Below are positions 37,558 through 46,231 of a stretch of 64,000 bases of DNA, piece after piece; positions within the stretch are counted from its first letter, which is position 1, and each line of letters starts with the position of its first letter. The notes under the pieces were generated by a model that worked only from the letters and a program-made list of their open reading frames with translations, had not been told where the DNA came from and did not search any database. Where the stretch lies: the NCBI GenBank assembly GCA_035301985.1, contig DATGTE010000003.1, positions 75,029-139,028 of the forward strand, read 5' to 3'. The DNA is from DASUXY01 sp035301985. Its GTDB lineage: Bacteria > Bacillota > Bacilli > Bacillales > Amphibacillaceae. Both the position numbers and the translations under genes were made by a program.

Positions 37558-39321
37558 ATGAGTAAACGTAAAGTAGCTGTTGTTGGTGGCGGTCTTGCTG
37601 GACTGATGGCAACAATTAAAGCTGCAGAAGCTGGTGTAAATGTTGATCTGTTTTCTATTGTTCCTGTTAAACGCTCTCACTCAGTGTGCGCCCAAGGTGG
37701 AATCAATGGAGCAGTAAATACAAAGGGTGAAGGGGATTCTCCTTGGATCCATTTTGATGATACCGTTTACGGTGGGGACTTTTTAGCGAACCAACCACCT
37801 GTTAAAGCGATGTGTGAAGCAGCACCGGGGATTATAAACTTGTTGGATCGTATGGGAGTAATGTTTAACCGTACACCAGAAGGTTTGCTTGACTTTAGAC
37901 GATTCGGTGGGACACAACACCATCGTACGGCATATGCAGGTGCAACGACAGGGCAACAATTGTTGTATGCATTAGATGAACAAGTCCGTCGCTTTGAAGT
38001 ACAAGGGCTTGTAACAAAATATGAAAACTGGGAGTTCATCGGTGCTGTTATCGATGATGAAGGTAAGGGTCGAGGGATTGTTGCACAGAATCTTAAGTCC
38101 CATGAAATACAATCCTTCCCGTCTGATGCGACAATTATCGCTACAGGTGGACCGGGAATTATTTTTGGTAAATCAACAAACTCGGTGATTAATACAGGAT
38201 CTGCGGCGAGCATTTTATATCAACAAGGTGCAAAATATGCAAATGGTGAATTTATTCAAATTCATCCAACTGCAATCCCAGGAGATGACAAACTCCGGTT
38301 GATGAGTGAGTCCGCTCGAGGTGAAGGTGGACGGATTTGGACATACAAAGATGGTGAGCCATGGTATTTCTTAGAAGAAAAATATCCAGCGTACGGAAAC
38401 CTCGTACCGCGAGATATTGCAACACGTGAAATTTTTGATGTTTGCGTAAACCAAAAGCTTGGTATTAATGGCGAAAACATGGTTTATCTAGACTTATCTC
38501 ATAAAGATCCAGATGAGCTTGACGTTAAGCTCGGTGGAATTATTGAAATATATGAGAAATTCGTTGGGGAAGACCCACGAAAAGTACCGATGAAAATATT
38601 CCCAGCTGTTCACTATTCAATGGGTGGACTTTGGGTAGACTATGATCAAATGACAAGCATTCCGGGAATCTTTGCCGCTGGAGAGTGTGAATACTCACAG
38701 CACGGTGGAAACCGTCTAGGAGCAAACTCCTTGTTATCAGCAATTTATGGTGGGATGGTAGCTGGTCCGAAAGCGATTGAATATATCGAGGGACTCGATA
38801 AGCATGTTGAAGATCTTCCATCCAAGCTCTTCGAAGATCGCGTAAAAGAAGAAGAGGAAAAGTTTGAAGAGCTCATGAAAATGGATGGCGGTGAAAATGC
38901 TTATCAACTCCATAAAGAACTCGGTGAATGGATGACAGATAACGTTACAGTTGTTCGTCACAATGATAAATTATTAGAAACCGATAAGAAAATTCAAGAA
39001 CTATTAAAACGATGGGAAAACATTAGTATTAATGATACGTCGCGTTGGAGTAACCAAGGTGTAATGTTCACGCGTCAGCTTAAGAATATGATGCATCTAG
39101 CTCGAGTCATTACAATGGGAGCCTATCATCGTGATGAGAGTAGGGGAGCTCATTACAAGCCAGAATTCCCAGAGCGTAATGATGAAGAATGGTTAAAAAC
39201 AACGATTGCTACTTTTAATGAAGAGAAGAATGCTCCAGAATTTACGTATGAGGATGTGGATGTATCATTAATTAAGCCACGTAAACGTGACTATACGAAA
39301 AAAAGCGAAGGGAGTAAGTAA
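37558..39321 (+). CDS. sdhA: Succinate dehydrogenase flavoprotein subunit
   Basis: Covalent-FAD subunit oxidising succinate to fumarate. Rossmann GGGLAGLMATIKAAEAG at the N-terminus, the flavinylation-site region SHSVCAQGGING, active-site HYSMGG and the HGGNRLGANSLL FAD motif. Start ATG at 37558 gives 587 aa (B. subtilis 586); GGAGTGAG lies upstream. sdhB begins 2 bases after its stop. Confidence 0.98.
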   Translation: MSKRKVAVVGGGLAGLMATIKAAEAGVNVDLFSIVPVKRSHSVCAQGGINGAVNTKGEGDSPWIHFDDTVYGGDFLANQPPVKAMCEAAPGIINLLDRMGVMFNRTPEGLLDFRRFGGTQHHRTAYAGATTGQQLLYALDEQVRRFEVQGLVTKYENWEFIGAVIDDEGKGRGIVAQNLKSHEIQSFPSDATIIATGGPGIIFGKSTNSVINTGSAASILYQQGAKYANGEFIQIHPTAIPGDDKLRLMSESARGEGGRIWTYKDGEPWYFLEEKYPAYGNLVPRDIATREIFDVCVNQKLGINGENMVYLDLSHKDPDELDVKLGGIIEIYEKFVGEDPRKVPMKIFPAVHYSMGGLWVDYDQMTSIPGIFAAGECEYSQHGGNRLGANSLLSAIYGGMVAGPKAIEYIEGLDKHVEDLPSKLFEDRVKEEEEKFEELMKMDGGENAYQLHKELGEWMTDNVTVVRHNDKLLETDKKIQELLKRWENISINDTSRWSNQGVMFTRQLKNMMHLARVITMGAYHRDESRGAHYKPEFPERNDEEWLKTTIATFNEEKNAPEFTYEDVDVSLIKPRKRDYTKKSEGSK

Positions 39322-39323
39322 TA

Positions 39324-40088
39324 ATGGCCGAACAAAAAACGGTAACGTTTATTATTACTAGACAAGATGGCCCAGATAGTACTCCTTATAAAGAAACGTT
39401 TAAAATTCCTTATCGAAGAAATATGAATATTATTTCTGGTTTAATGGAAATTCAAAAAAATCCTGTCAATGCTCAGGGAGAAAAGACAAGTCCCGTTCAG
39501 TGGGATAGTAACTGTCTGGAGGAAGTCTGTGGAGCTTGTTCTATGGTGATTAATGGAACTGCTAGACAATCTTGTGCGACTTTAGTGGATGAACTAGAAC
39601 AACCAATTTATTTGGAACCGATGTCTACATTTCCTGTTGTTCGCGACTTGATTATAGATCGTGAACGCATGTTTGATGATCTAAAACGTATTAAAGCATG
39701 GATCCCTATAGATGGTACGCATGATCTTGGACCTGGCCCACGAATGGCGGAAAAAAACCGTCAATGGGCATATGAGTTATCCAAATGTATGACATGTGGT
39801 GTTTGTTTAGAAGCTTGTCCAAACGTTAATGAAAAATCAAACTTTATTGGCCCAGCGTTGTTATCTTTACCACGTTTATACAATAACCATCCGACAGGAG
39901 CCATGAATAAAAGTGAACGTCTTGATGCGCTCATGCAAGATGGTGGGGTAACGGGTTGCGGTAACTCACAAAACTGTGTTCAAGTTTGCCCGAAAGGCAT
40001 TCCATTGACAACATCAATCGCTTCTATGAACCGGCAAACAACGTTACAAGCTTTTAAAAACTTTTTTGGAAGCGACCAAGCCAACTAA
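39324..40088 (+). CDS. sdhB: Succinate dehydrogenase iron-sulfur subunit
   Basis: Electron-transfer subunit with three clusters: [2Fe-2S] ligands in CLEEVCGACSM plus a later Cys (QSC), [4Fe-4S] in CMTCGVCLEACP, and [3Fe-4S]/[4Fe-4S] in CGNSQNCVQVCP. 254 aa. GGGAG precedes the ATG, overlapping the sdhA end. It completes sdhCAB. Confidence 0.97.
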   Translation: MAEQKTVTFIITRQDGPDSTPYKETFKIPYRRNMNIISGLMEIQKNPVNAQGEKTSPVQWDSNCLEEVCGACSMVINGTARQSCATLVDELEQPIYLEPMSTFPVVRDLIIDRERMFDDLKRIKAWIPIDGTHDLGPGPRMAEKNRQWAYELSKCMTCGVCLEACPNVNEKSNFIGPALLSLPRLYNNHPTGAMNKSERLDALMQDGGVTGCGNSQNCVQVCPKGIPLTTSIASMNRQTTLQAFKNFFGSDQAN

Positions 40089-40107
40089 TCAAAACATCCT
40101 ATCAACG

Positions 40108-40141
40108 AACCCTTGCCTTATCGGTGGTGAGGGTTTGTTTT
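40108..40141 (+). terminator. Terminator of sdhCAB
   Basis: AACCCT..CC pairs with GG..AGGGTT across an 8-base loop, followed by TGTTTT. Confidence 0.85.
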
Positions 40142-40208
40142 AAACGATCAATTGTGCGAATTTTCAGTGTGTATAGCGTTTTAGTAAGTATACGTGAGGA
40201 GGTACGAG

Positions 40209-40649
40209 ATGAAAGAAATATCTTATATAAAAAATATAGACAAATGGCGTGCAGGATTTTCATTTTCAATGCCAATTCGGATTCGCTTTTCTGAGGTCGA
40301 CATGTTTGGCCATATGAATAATGTTTCGACATTCACTTATTTTGAAGTGGCAAGAATTGAATTTTTAAAGTCAATCGGATTATTTGGGAATGATGACAAA
40401 TCGGGAATTCCCATTGTGGCTGATCTACAATGTGATTATCTTATGCAAGTATTTTTTGATGAGAATATAAGCTTGTTTGTAAAAGCAACTGACGTAGGAA
40501 CAACGTCATTTGATCTTCATTATATGGGGGTCAATGAACGAGATGATATCTGTTTTACAGGCCGTGGAAGAATGGTGTATGTCGATTCAAAAAGTGGAAA
40601 ACCGATTCCCTTAAGCGAAACGATGAAAAACCAATTATTAAAACAATAA
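40209..40649 (+). CDS. ysmA: Hot-dog fold acyl-CoA thioesterase (YsmA-like)
   Basis: 4-hydroxybenzoyl-CoA thioesterase-type hot-dog protein of 146 aa. The motif RFSEVDMFGHMNNVSTFTYF contains the catalytic Asp and conserved His-Met-Asn. GAGGAGG lies before the ATG at 40209. B. subtilis ysmA also lies between sdhB and gerE. Substrate not known. Confidence 0.88.
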   Translation: MKEISYIKNIDKWRAGFSFSMPIRIRFSEVDMFGHMNNVSTFTYFEVARIEFLKSIGLFGNDDKSGIPIVADLQCDYLMQVFFDENISLFVKATDVGTTSFDLHYMGVNERDDICFTGRGRMVYVDSKSGKPIPLSETMKNQLLKQ

Positions 40650-40726
40650 ATATATGTAATACGATTTCATTACGATGAGCCTACAGGAGAGCACGAGGCT
40701 AGGATCAAATCGTTTGAAAAGGAATA

Positions 40727-40776
40727 AACCGCATGGAATTTTATATAAAAATCTTGATTTTATGCGGTTGTATTTT
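40727..40776 (+). terminator. Hairpin after ysmA
   Basis: AACCGCAT (40727–40734) pairs with ATGCGGTT (40762–40769), with further A/T pairing inside, followed by GTATTTTG. A 78-codon open frame across it has no sensible RBS and is not called. Confidence 0.7.
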
Positions 40777-40852
40777 GTTGATTAAATCAAAAATCAATTC
40801 ATTTTCGACTTATGTTAGGGCCTCTTTCAATACGCTTGATCGCTATAAGAGC

Positions 40853-40886
40853 AAAACCGACTTTTCTTCATTGAAAAGTCGGTTTT
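40853..40886 (-). terminator. Perfect hairpin downstream of gerE
   Basis: AAAACCGACTTTTC pairs perfectly with GAAAAGTCGGTTTT. It is 80 bases past the gerE stop and could end gerE transcription or block read-through from ysmA. Confidence 0.65.
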
Positions 40887-40965
40887 CACAAGTGAACGAT
40901 AGATTTATAATAGGCAGATGTTGGAGTATCGTGACGATACTTTCTCCAGTGGCTTCCTATTTCGT

Positions 40966-41190
40966 TTAGAGTTTTAACTCCCCCATACGAAGGAGTTCTA
41001 CCACGGCTTGTGAACGCCCCTTGACACCTAACTTTTGCATAGCATTTGAAATGTGATTTCGAACTGTTTTTTCGGAAATGAATAACTCCTGGGCAATATC
41101 TCTCGTTGTTTTATCTTGTACTAAAAGTTCGAATACTTCTCTTTCCCGTTTTGTTAATATATTCTTTGATTGAAAGTTGTTGTCCTTCAA
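40966..41190 (-). CDS. gerE: Spore coat gene regulator GerE (complete, at island left junction)
   Basis: LuxR-type HTH regulator acting late in the mother cell on coat and germination genes under sigma-K. 74 aa, the B. subtilis length, and nearly identical in core (LTKREREVFELLVQDKTT, SEKTVRNHISNAMQKLGVKG). The start is TTG at 41190: AAGGAGGGG lies 6 bases upstream and the N-terminus then fits; a longer frame to 41214 covers the RBS. A sigma-K-type promoter lies at 41253–41279. The 5' two thirds of the gene plus upstream region recur, diverged, at 58269–58504, so the gene appears rebuilt at an integration junction. Confidence 0.96.
   Translation of the reverse strand: MKDNNFQSKNILTKREREVFELLVQDKTTRDIAQELFISEKTVRNHISNAMQKLGVKGRSQAVVELLRMGELKL
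41038..41097 (-). repeat. Left copy of 60-bp exact direct repeat in gerE (putative att)
   Basis: Sixty bases covering GerE codons about 32–51, identical to 58269–58328. Leftward of 41038 the two loci share nothing; rightward they stay homologous but diverged through the promoter. The crossover point is therefore at or just inside the left edge. Confidence 0.85.
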
Positions 41191-41252
41191 ATGTAAACCC
41201 CTCCTTGCTGTCAATAGAGCTGCAAAATGAAGGGAAATTATTTAGTCAATAA

Positions 41253-41279
41253 TAGCTTATGTGAAAGCAATTAAACGGT
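41253..41279 (-). promoter_or_regulatory. Sigma-K-type promoter of gerE
   Basis: On the minus strand AC (41279–41278), a 16-base spacer, then CATAAGCTA (41261–41253), matching the sigma-K pattern AC-N16-CATANNNTA. B. subtilis gerE is transcribed by sigma-K. Confidence 0.75.
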
Positions 41280-41353
41280 GCGTACATTTATAAGGGTTAA
41301 CTAAAATCTTCTTAGCAGTGAGATTAATCAACAAATTCAAGCCAGATGGGCCC

Positions 41354-41741
41354 CTACATGAGATGAGTACTCTTGCTTTTAGCTCCAGGTTTGTAACAGC
41401 CTTCTCTTAGCGGACAAACTTTCCATTTTTTCCACGTCAAAATAATAGGTATCTGTTTGGTTCTTAGCGACCCCTTTCTTTCCTTGGCGTGCTTTCCGAA
41501 TCGCCAAATGTCCAGCTTTACAGACATACATTCCTGCATCTTTATTAAATTCAAACTCATCTTCTTTTTTACCTTGTGTAATGGCTGGGTTTAATTTCGC
41601 TACTAAATCTATGTCATTTTTATGGGTGTATTCTATATTACCCTTCTCTGTATAAGCTGTATCTCCAATAATTGTTTCTACTTTTATACCGGCTTTCATA
41701 CTTCTTTCAATTAGTGATTCTAGTTGATGACATGGTAGCAT
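41354..41741 (-). pseudogene. IS1182-family transposase fragment
   Basis: C-terminal part of a DDE transposase: GIKVETIIGDTAYTEKGNIEY and MYVCKAGHLAIRKARQGKKG are typical of IS1182. The frame changes after the FDVEK segment, with the remaining KVCPLREGCYKPGAKSK in another frame. The N-terminal half and the C-terminal end are gone and no terminal repeats are seen. Confidence 0.85.
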
Positions 41742-41903
41742 AATGAATCATTCTATTTCATCTCATGTTACCAAATCAAAGAGGCACCATAAAGAAAAAA
41801 CTCTTCTAAAAATGGACAGAGACACGCGGTAAGAGTCATGACGAGGAGGACAGTGAAAATGATGACTGCTTTTTTAATTTCTAAGTTACATGGTCTAACT
41901 CCA

Positions 41904-42440
41904 CCGTCTTTAGACGGTATCCGTTTTTAGCCTTATCTTTAGCTGTCCATACTAAGATATGAGGTGAAAAGTATGGACGGATATAAAAAGAATAGCCATG
42001 CAGTATATGATATATAAAATATTAAAATATCACGTTATTTGGGTAACCAAGTATAAAGTATTACGTGGAGAAATAGCCGTAAGAACAAGGGAACTAATAA
42101 GACAGGGGGTGTGAAGCAAGAGGATTAACCATCTTGCAAGAAAGTGTTGGAAAAGAGCATATTCATTTACTACTAACATGTCCACCGAGTCTTGCGCCAA
42201 GTAAAATCATGCAATACTTAAAAGGAAGGCCCTCTCAATTACTTCAAGATCCATTTCCAGAGTTGAAAAATAGATACTGGGGACAGCATTTGTGGACAAG
42301 AGGATATTTCTGCGCAACAGTAGGCAAAGTGGATGAAGAAACGAACGATATATTCCAAATAGAAGATTGAGTTCAGTCAACGTTTAACGTGCTTTAGCAT
42401 GGGATTTCAGATGACTTGAGTCTTTACCATCGTCTTTAGC
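41904..42440 (+). mobile_element. IS200/IS605-type element remnant
   Basis: A left-end hairpin CCGTCTTTAGACGG (41904–41917) precedes a broken tnpA. The right end near 42395–42440 carries a related CGTCTTTAGCG motif. This matches the subterminal hairpin architecture of IS200-like elements, which lack inverted repeats. Confidence 0.75.
41973..42370 (+). pseudogene. IS200/IS605 TnpA (HUH transposase) pseudogene
   Basis: Starts MDGYKKNSHAVYDI at 41973, then is broken by an insertion with stop near 42013 and a frameshift near 42106. The C-terminal part keeps the HUH motif (EHIHLLLTCPP) and KIMQYLKGRPSQLLQ, RYWGQHLWTRGYF. The final helix with the catalytic tyrosine (usually IKRYIENQ) is replaced by NDIFQIED. 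Clearly inactive. Confidence 0.88.
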
Positions 42441-42690
42441 GAAGAGCCACATTTTTTTGCTGTTCTCTTATACTTCTTTTTCTTCTTCAAATCTTCTTTA
42501 ATCCACTTATCTACTATCTGCTTAACTGAATCCATCACCCGTGCTTTTCGTTTTTGCTTTCTCTTTCTTTTGAACTCTTCCTGATTTGCATACTTACTAA
42601 CTGTACGTGGGTCAACTTCCATTTTTCTTGCCACATCTGCATAGATTTCACCTTTTTGACTTACCTCATGTCTGATATAATTAAATGCCA
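42425..42690 (-). pseudogene. IS21-type IstA N-terminal fragment
   Basis: Reads FNYIRHEVSQKGEIYADVA, then RKMEVDPRTVSKYANQEEF, the N-terminal HTH of IS21-family IstA, closely related to the copy ending at 53554. It breaks off after KKKKKYKRTAKK, where the right end of the IS200-like element begins. No istB partner here. Confidence 0.82.
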
Positions 42691-42720
42691 GTCCCTACAT
42701 TATTAGTTTGCCATAAATAA

Positions 42721-42933
42721 TCAAAAGGTGATGAATTTCAAAATGTTTTACTAATATCTAACACATTTGACTTTTTGACTCCTCCTAAATTAGATGAAAA
42801 CGAAGAACATCTTATTCAGTATGTAGGTATTAATAGAGCCATGGATAGACTATTTATAGTAACACCTAAACTATTAGAAAAGGATAAAAAAATAATTAAA
42901 GAAAATTTTGACATCCAAATAATATATTTGTGA
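42721..42933 (+). pseudogene. C-terminal remnant of a UvrD-type SF1 helicase
   Basis: Reading the frame of TCA at 42721 gives SKGDEFQNVLLISNTFDF, then EEHLIQYVGINRAMDRLFIVTPK, ending at TGA 42933. These are helicase motif V (SKG-x-EF) and motif VI (Y-V-x-x-x-R-A-x-x-R-L). A stop lies just upstream and there is no start codon, so only the last 70 residues remain. Helicases of this kind accompany OLD-type nucleases in defence systems such as Gabija, but the nuclease is absent and the link is inference. Confidence 0.68.
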
Positions 42934-43065
42934 AAATGTATTCAAAAGTATTTTTTATTCAACAAACGGGCCAGATTGTTGAAGATCAAAGATATAAAAT
43001 GATCAAATTTTTTTATAAAAGTTCAACCAAAATGGGCTGGAAAAATTAACAAAGTATAACCAAAT

Positions 43066-43651
43066 ATGCAAGTGATTACTATTAAAATAATTCCCAACTT
43101 GCCAAAAAAACAATTAAAGTTATTGATGTTTTTAAGGGAACTGTGTGTGTCGTTTTATGACGATTTAAAACCTAACTCCAGCTCCAACTCCAACGTTACT
43201 GCGCAAACTGATAATACTCAAAGTATTGTTGTAGTTACAGGTGATGAAGCGTAACGGTATTCTTCGATGAGGATAAGACTGCATTGCAGACAAATAAAAT
43301 GTTAGTGACCAAGAATGGGGTAGGAAATTTCCGAGTTGAGACGTATTTGGACGGAACGCTTGGTTAATTCTGAGGATACTGTGATTTTTTATATCACAGA
43401 TGAAGAAATGCTTGCAGAAGAGCCGGTTGACTCTGGAATTCAACCGATGGGTGTAGGCGCAGTGCAACTTGTCTTGTAGCAGTGCTTGGCGTTGGTGGTA
43501 CGACGGCTTATATTATTGCGGTTGCGTGTGGTGGTTCTTGTGCAGCACCGACACCAGTGACTGACCCATATGTGCTACATGTATTGGTGCATATGCAGTG
43601 CTTGGTGCTGGTGGTATCGCTAGAGTGGTAGCTTGTTTCAAGTATTTGTGA
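43066..43651 (+). pseudogene. Frameshifted cysteine-rich bacteriocin-like precursor
   Basis: Joined across about four frameshifts (near 43250, 43362, 43470 and 43573) the region encodes a precursor with an Asn/Ser-rich early part, a beta-rich propeptide (VTVFFDEDKTALQ, DTVIFYITDEEMLAEEPVD) and a C-terminal hydrophobic, Gly/Ala/Cys-rich domain: CLVAVLGVGGTTAYIIAVAC, GGSCAAPTPVTDPYVC and CIGAYAVLGAGGIARVVACF. The Cys spacing and composition recall halocin C8-like or SdpC-like bacteriocin domains. This is inference from pattern. No intact product can be made. Confidence 0.5.
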
Positions 43652-43660
43652 GGTGATTTG

Positions 43661-43822
43661 ATGAACAAGGTTTTGGCGACTTCGATTTTAGGAATGGGTT
43701 TAACTGGTGCCGTTTTAATCATCTCGATCGCACTGTTATTTAAATCTCCAATAGGAAATGTGTTGAAGGTGGTTACCGCTACTTCAGTAGTAGCTTTTGT
43801 TATATTCACTTTTCAGCTTTAG
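43661..43822 (+). CDS. 53-residue two-helix membrane protein next to bacteriocin remnant
   Basis: Intact small ORF starting ATG 43661 with GAGGTGATTTG just upstream, 9 bases after the end of the bacteriocin-like sequence. The product has two hydrophobic helices (about 6–27 and 35–52) joined by FKSPIGN. Size, topology and tight linkage suggest an immunity or accessory protein for the peptide, but no family is recognised. Confidence 0.55.
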   Translation: MNKVLATSILGMGLTGAVLIISIALLFKSPIGNVLKVVTATSVVAFVIFTFQL

Positions 43823-44315
43823 TATTTCGTCGGCGGTTAGATGAAAAAAGAGAGTAATATATTTATTTAATTAATAAAGTCGGTATTAAGGAGTAGACAA
43901 ACTTTTGTTGTTTGTTCTATGTGTGGTTGGTGCGGATACCCCCGAGTTTGGACAATAATACTCTTAAACTGTGTGAGATACATATCAAATATCGTGCTCC
44001 GTGCGTGCGATGTGGATTACGTCATAATGTTACATAATATGTTTACGATTGTATACACAGTGTAAGCCGGAAAGGGCAGCGCTTCATTTAACAGAAGCGG
44101 TTACAGGTTACAAGATCGATTGGCATTGGATTATTAAAGGCAAGAAAATTGGCACATGGAATTTAACGATTAAGGCGTTTTCCATTATACCAGCTAATAA
44201 TTGCCAATACTAATGGATGAAAGTAACTTAATATTCATGTTATACTAAAAAACAGGCAAACTGAATAGCCTTTTATTTAAAAGGCAAAAAATTAATAACT
44301 AGAGTCTAATGCGCC
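43823..44315. other. Non-coding stretch with an unrecognised coding scrap
   Basis: No intact gene. An open segment near 44090–44213 encodes LTEAVTGYKIDWHWIIKGKK, then IGTWNLTIKAF, and ends in TAA, without a start codon or RBS. It may be the tail of a lost gene; not identified. Confidence 0.4.
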
Positions 44316-44450
44316 TTAATTTTGATCTACGAAGACTTCTTGGTGTTTTAATATCGCATAAATCCAATGAGCAAGCTTATTTTCACAAGCGATTATAGCG
44401 ACTTTATGTGGTTTTCCTTCATCGCGTTTACGCTGATAAAACTTCACTTA
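44316..44450 (-). pseudogene. IS110-family transposase C-terminal fragment
   Basis: Minus-strand frame ending at 44316 encodes YQRKRDEGKPHKVAIIACEN, then KLAHWIYAILKHQEVF, the typical C-terminal tail of IS110-family transposases. It is truncated at about 44447, where the secreted-protein gene ends. Confidence 0.75.
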
Positions 44451-44967
44451 TTTCATGTTCAACTTCAAAATAGCGATTCATTTTTTCTTCGTTTTTGGAA
44501 TCTGCATCTACATACTTATTCTCACCTATTATTTCAGTGAAGGCGAGTTTTTCTAACTCTTTTAATTCTTTATGCAAATTTTTGACCTTTGCTAAATCAT
44601 CATTTGTTATTTCTTTCGGTAATTGTCTTTTATATGCTTCAAAGCTATCAAAAAAGGCCTCGCTATCTAATACTTTTCCTTTCACAACGATTTCAGCGCC
44701 TTCTTTCAATCGCATATCGATAATTTGTTCATCTGTGAAGTCATGTAAACTTACACGATATCGTTTGCCATCTTCTCCAGTGATGAATAATTCATAATTG
44801 GCGTAAGTTAACACTTTTCCTTTTACTTGTTGTTGTTCCAATTGTGTTTCGGACACTTCTTTCTTAACTGCTTCGGCTGCTCCAGCTTGTATAGGTGCGA
44901 AGACTGCCATACCCATCACTAATGCCGACGCAAGCACCATCGGTTTTCTCGCCTGTTTTTTCTTCAT
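44428..44967 (-). CDS. Secreted protein of unknown function, possibly truncated
   Basis: 179 aa with a clear Sec signal peptide: basic MKKKQARK, hydrophobic core, AGAAEA cleavage region near residue 30. The mature part contains a small beta-rich block (QVKGKVLTYANYELFITGED...GKRYRVSLHDF) and a helical second half. AGAGGT lies 8 bases before the ATG. The last residues overlap the IS110 fragment, so the original C-terminus may have been replaced. Not recognised as a named family. Confidence 0.65.
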   Translation of the reverse strand: MKKKQARKPMVLASALVMGMAVFAPIQAGAAEAVKKEVSETQLEQQQVKGKVLTYANYELFITGEDGKRYRVSLHDFTDEQIIDMRLKEGAEIVVKGKVLDSEAFFDSFEAYKRQLPKEITNDDLAKVKNLHKELKELEKLAFTEIIGENKYVDADSKNEEKMNRYFEVEHEISEVLSA

Positions 44968-45399
44968 TAGGTATACCTCTTTTCACGTATATTTTTGATC
45001 ATTCTGATAAAACGACCTATCTTCTACAACTTTTCACTGTCATTCTCAATCTTTGTTAACGCTGAAGGAGAATGACAATCTGTTTTGTCTACCTTTTTTT
45101 TGCTGCTTCTTCTTTTGTCTTCATGCTTTCCATTCTAAATGGTAGTGCACGGGAAAACTCCAAGTATGGATCAAACATTAAATCTCTAAAGTACAAGTTT
45201 ACGGAGAGGATCAAACAGTTTTCGAGCCTATGGCAGCTAGGTGCACTACTACAACTACGATTCCTTTATCTTCAAGTTCTACGTTTTAATTTTTTAAAAG
45301 ATCCCCCTTTTTTGAGGGGGATCTTTTAAAACCCAGCATCAATAGGTAAATATTCATTTAAATTTTAAAAAACTATGTTTCTTGAGGAGGAAATTTTCG
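44968..45399. other. Spacer with a perfect bidirectional terminator
   Basis: Apart from the terminator at 45292–45331, nothing is firmly recognised. An 85-codon plus-strand frame (45072–45329) has GAAGGAG before its ATG and a hydrophobic N-terminus but runs into the terminator and looks like leftover sequence. Confidence 0.45.
45292..45331. terminator. Perfect bidirectional terminator
   Basis: TTTTAAAAGATCCCCC pairs with GGGGGATCTTTTAAAA around an 8-base loop rich in T. The A/T flanks make it functional on either strand. Confidence 0.9.
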
Positions 45400-46206
45400 A
45401 TGAATATGCATGACGAGATAGATTTAATTAATTCTGAAATAGCTCAAAGTTGGTTTGCTGATTCTGACAAAAGAGAAGTTAGTACGAAGTATGATAAAAG
45501 AGAAACAAGTGTACCTAAATTATTGATTATACCAATGATACTGACTTACTATAGAAATACATTTAATAAGATGCCTGTAAATATTCTTGATGTAGGATGT
45601 GGTGATGGTGAGTTATTGAATCATATTTCACATATTAATTCTAATGTAAACTTATATGGAATTGATCCTTCTGACGAAGTAATTAATAAAGCTCAAATAA
45701 ATGTCCCAAGTGGTAGATTTCATAGAGTCTCAGCTGAAGATATAAATAATATCAACCTCCCAAAAATGGATATAATAATAACATATCTATCTTTTGGTTT
45801 ATGGAGAAACAAAATCAAAGGTTTAAAAAATATGATTGATTTACTATCTCCACAATCAATGCTCTATATAATTGATTTGAACGCAGATAGTTATACTGAC
45901 GCCATTAAAACTACAAATTCTATAAAGGAAGAAGAATACATCAAAGAACAATATAATTCTTCACTTTCAGAAGAAGAATTTAAATCTTTATTGACTGAGC
46001 AAATTGAACTAGACAAGTTTGAAGTGATTGTAAAAGTTTCAAGCTTGGGATTTTCCCCCTTAAGCGATGAATATTTTTCGGCCATCAATAATCCATATGT
46101 ATTAAAATGTCTTACTTCTTTTAACTCAAACATGACTTATAACAAAAACTCCCCAATCATTAATTTAAATCATGGATGGTTAATCAAAAAATCAAACGTT
46201 GGATAA
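45400..46206 (+). CDS. Class I SAM-dependent methyltransferase
   Basis: 268 aa. Motif I NILDVGCGDGELLNHI, an acidic residue after the second strand (LYGIDPSDE) and a motif IV-like DIIITYLSFGLW identify a Rossmann-type methyltransferase of the ubiE/small-molecule group. GAGGAGG precedes the ATG at 45400; the longer frame to 45382 runs over the RBS. It is followed by a separate promoter and exporter operon. Its substrate is unknown; a natural-product or resistance role is possible but unproven. Codon use is AT-rich compared with the backbone. Confidence 0.8.
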   Translation: MNMHDEIDLINSEIAQSWFADSDKREVSTKYDKRETSVPKLLIIPMILTYYRNTFNKMPVNILDVGCGDGELLNHISHINSNVNLYGIDPSDEVINKAQINVPSGRFHRVSAEDINNINLPKMDIIITYLSFGLWRNKIKGLKNMIDLLSPQSMLYIIDLNADSYTDAIKTTNSIKEEEYIKEQYNSSLSEEEFKSLLTEQIELDKFEVIVKVSSLGFSPLSDEYFSAINNPYVLKCLTSFNSNMTYNKNSPIINLNHGWLIKKSNVG

Positions 46207-46231
46207 TCCGAAATAGCAAACTTTTTTAAAA

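Noticed and set aside
40733..40969. 78-codon plus-strand open frame between ysmA and gerE
   Set aside because: It starts inside a terminator-like hairpin, has no ribosome binding site and crosses a second perfect hairpin; its composition looks non-coding.
45072..45329. 85-codon frame with GAAGGAG before the ATG and a hydrophobic N-terminus
   Set aside because: It runs straight into a perfect bidirectional terminator and has no recognisable similarity; treated as leftover sequence.
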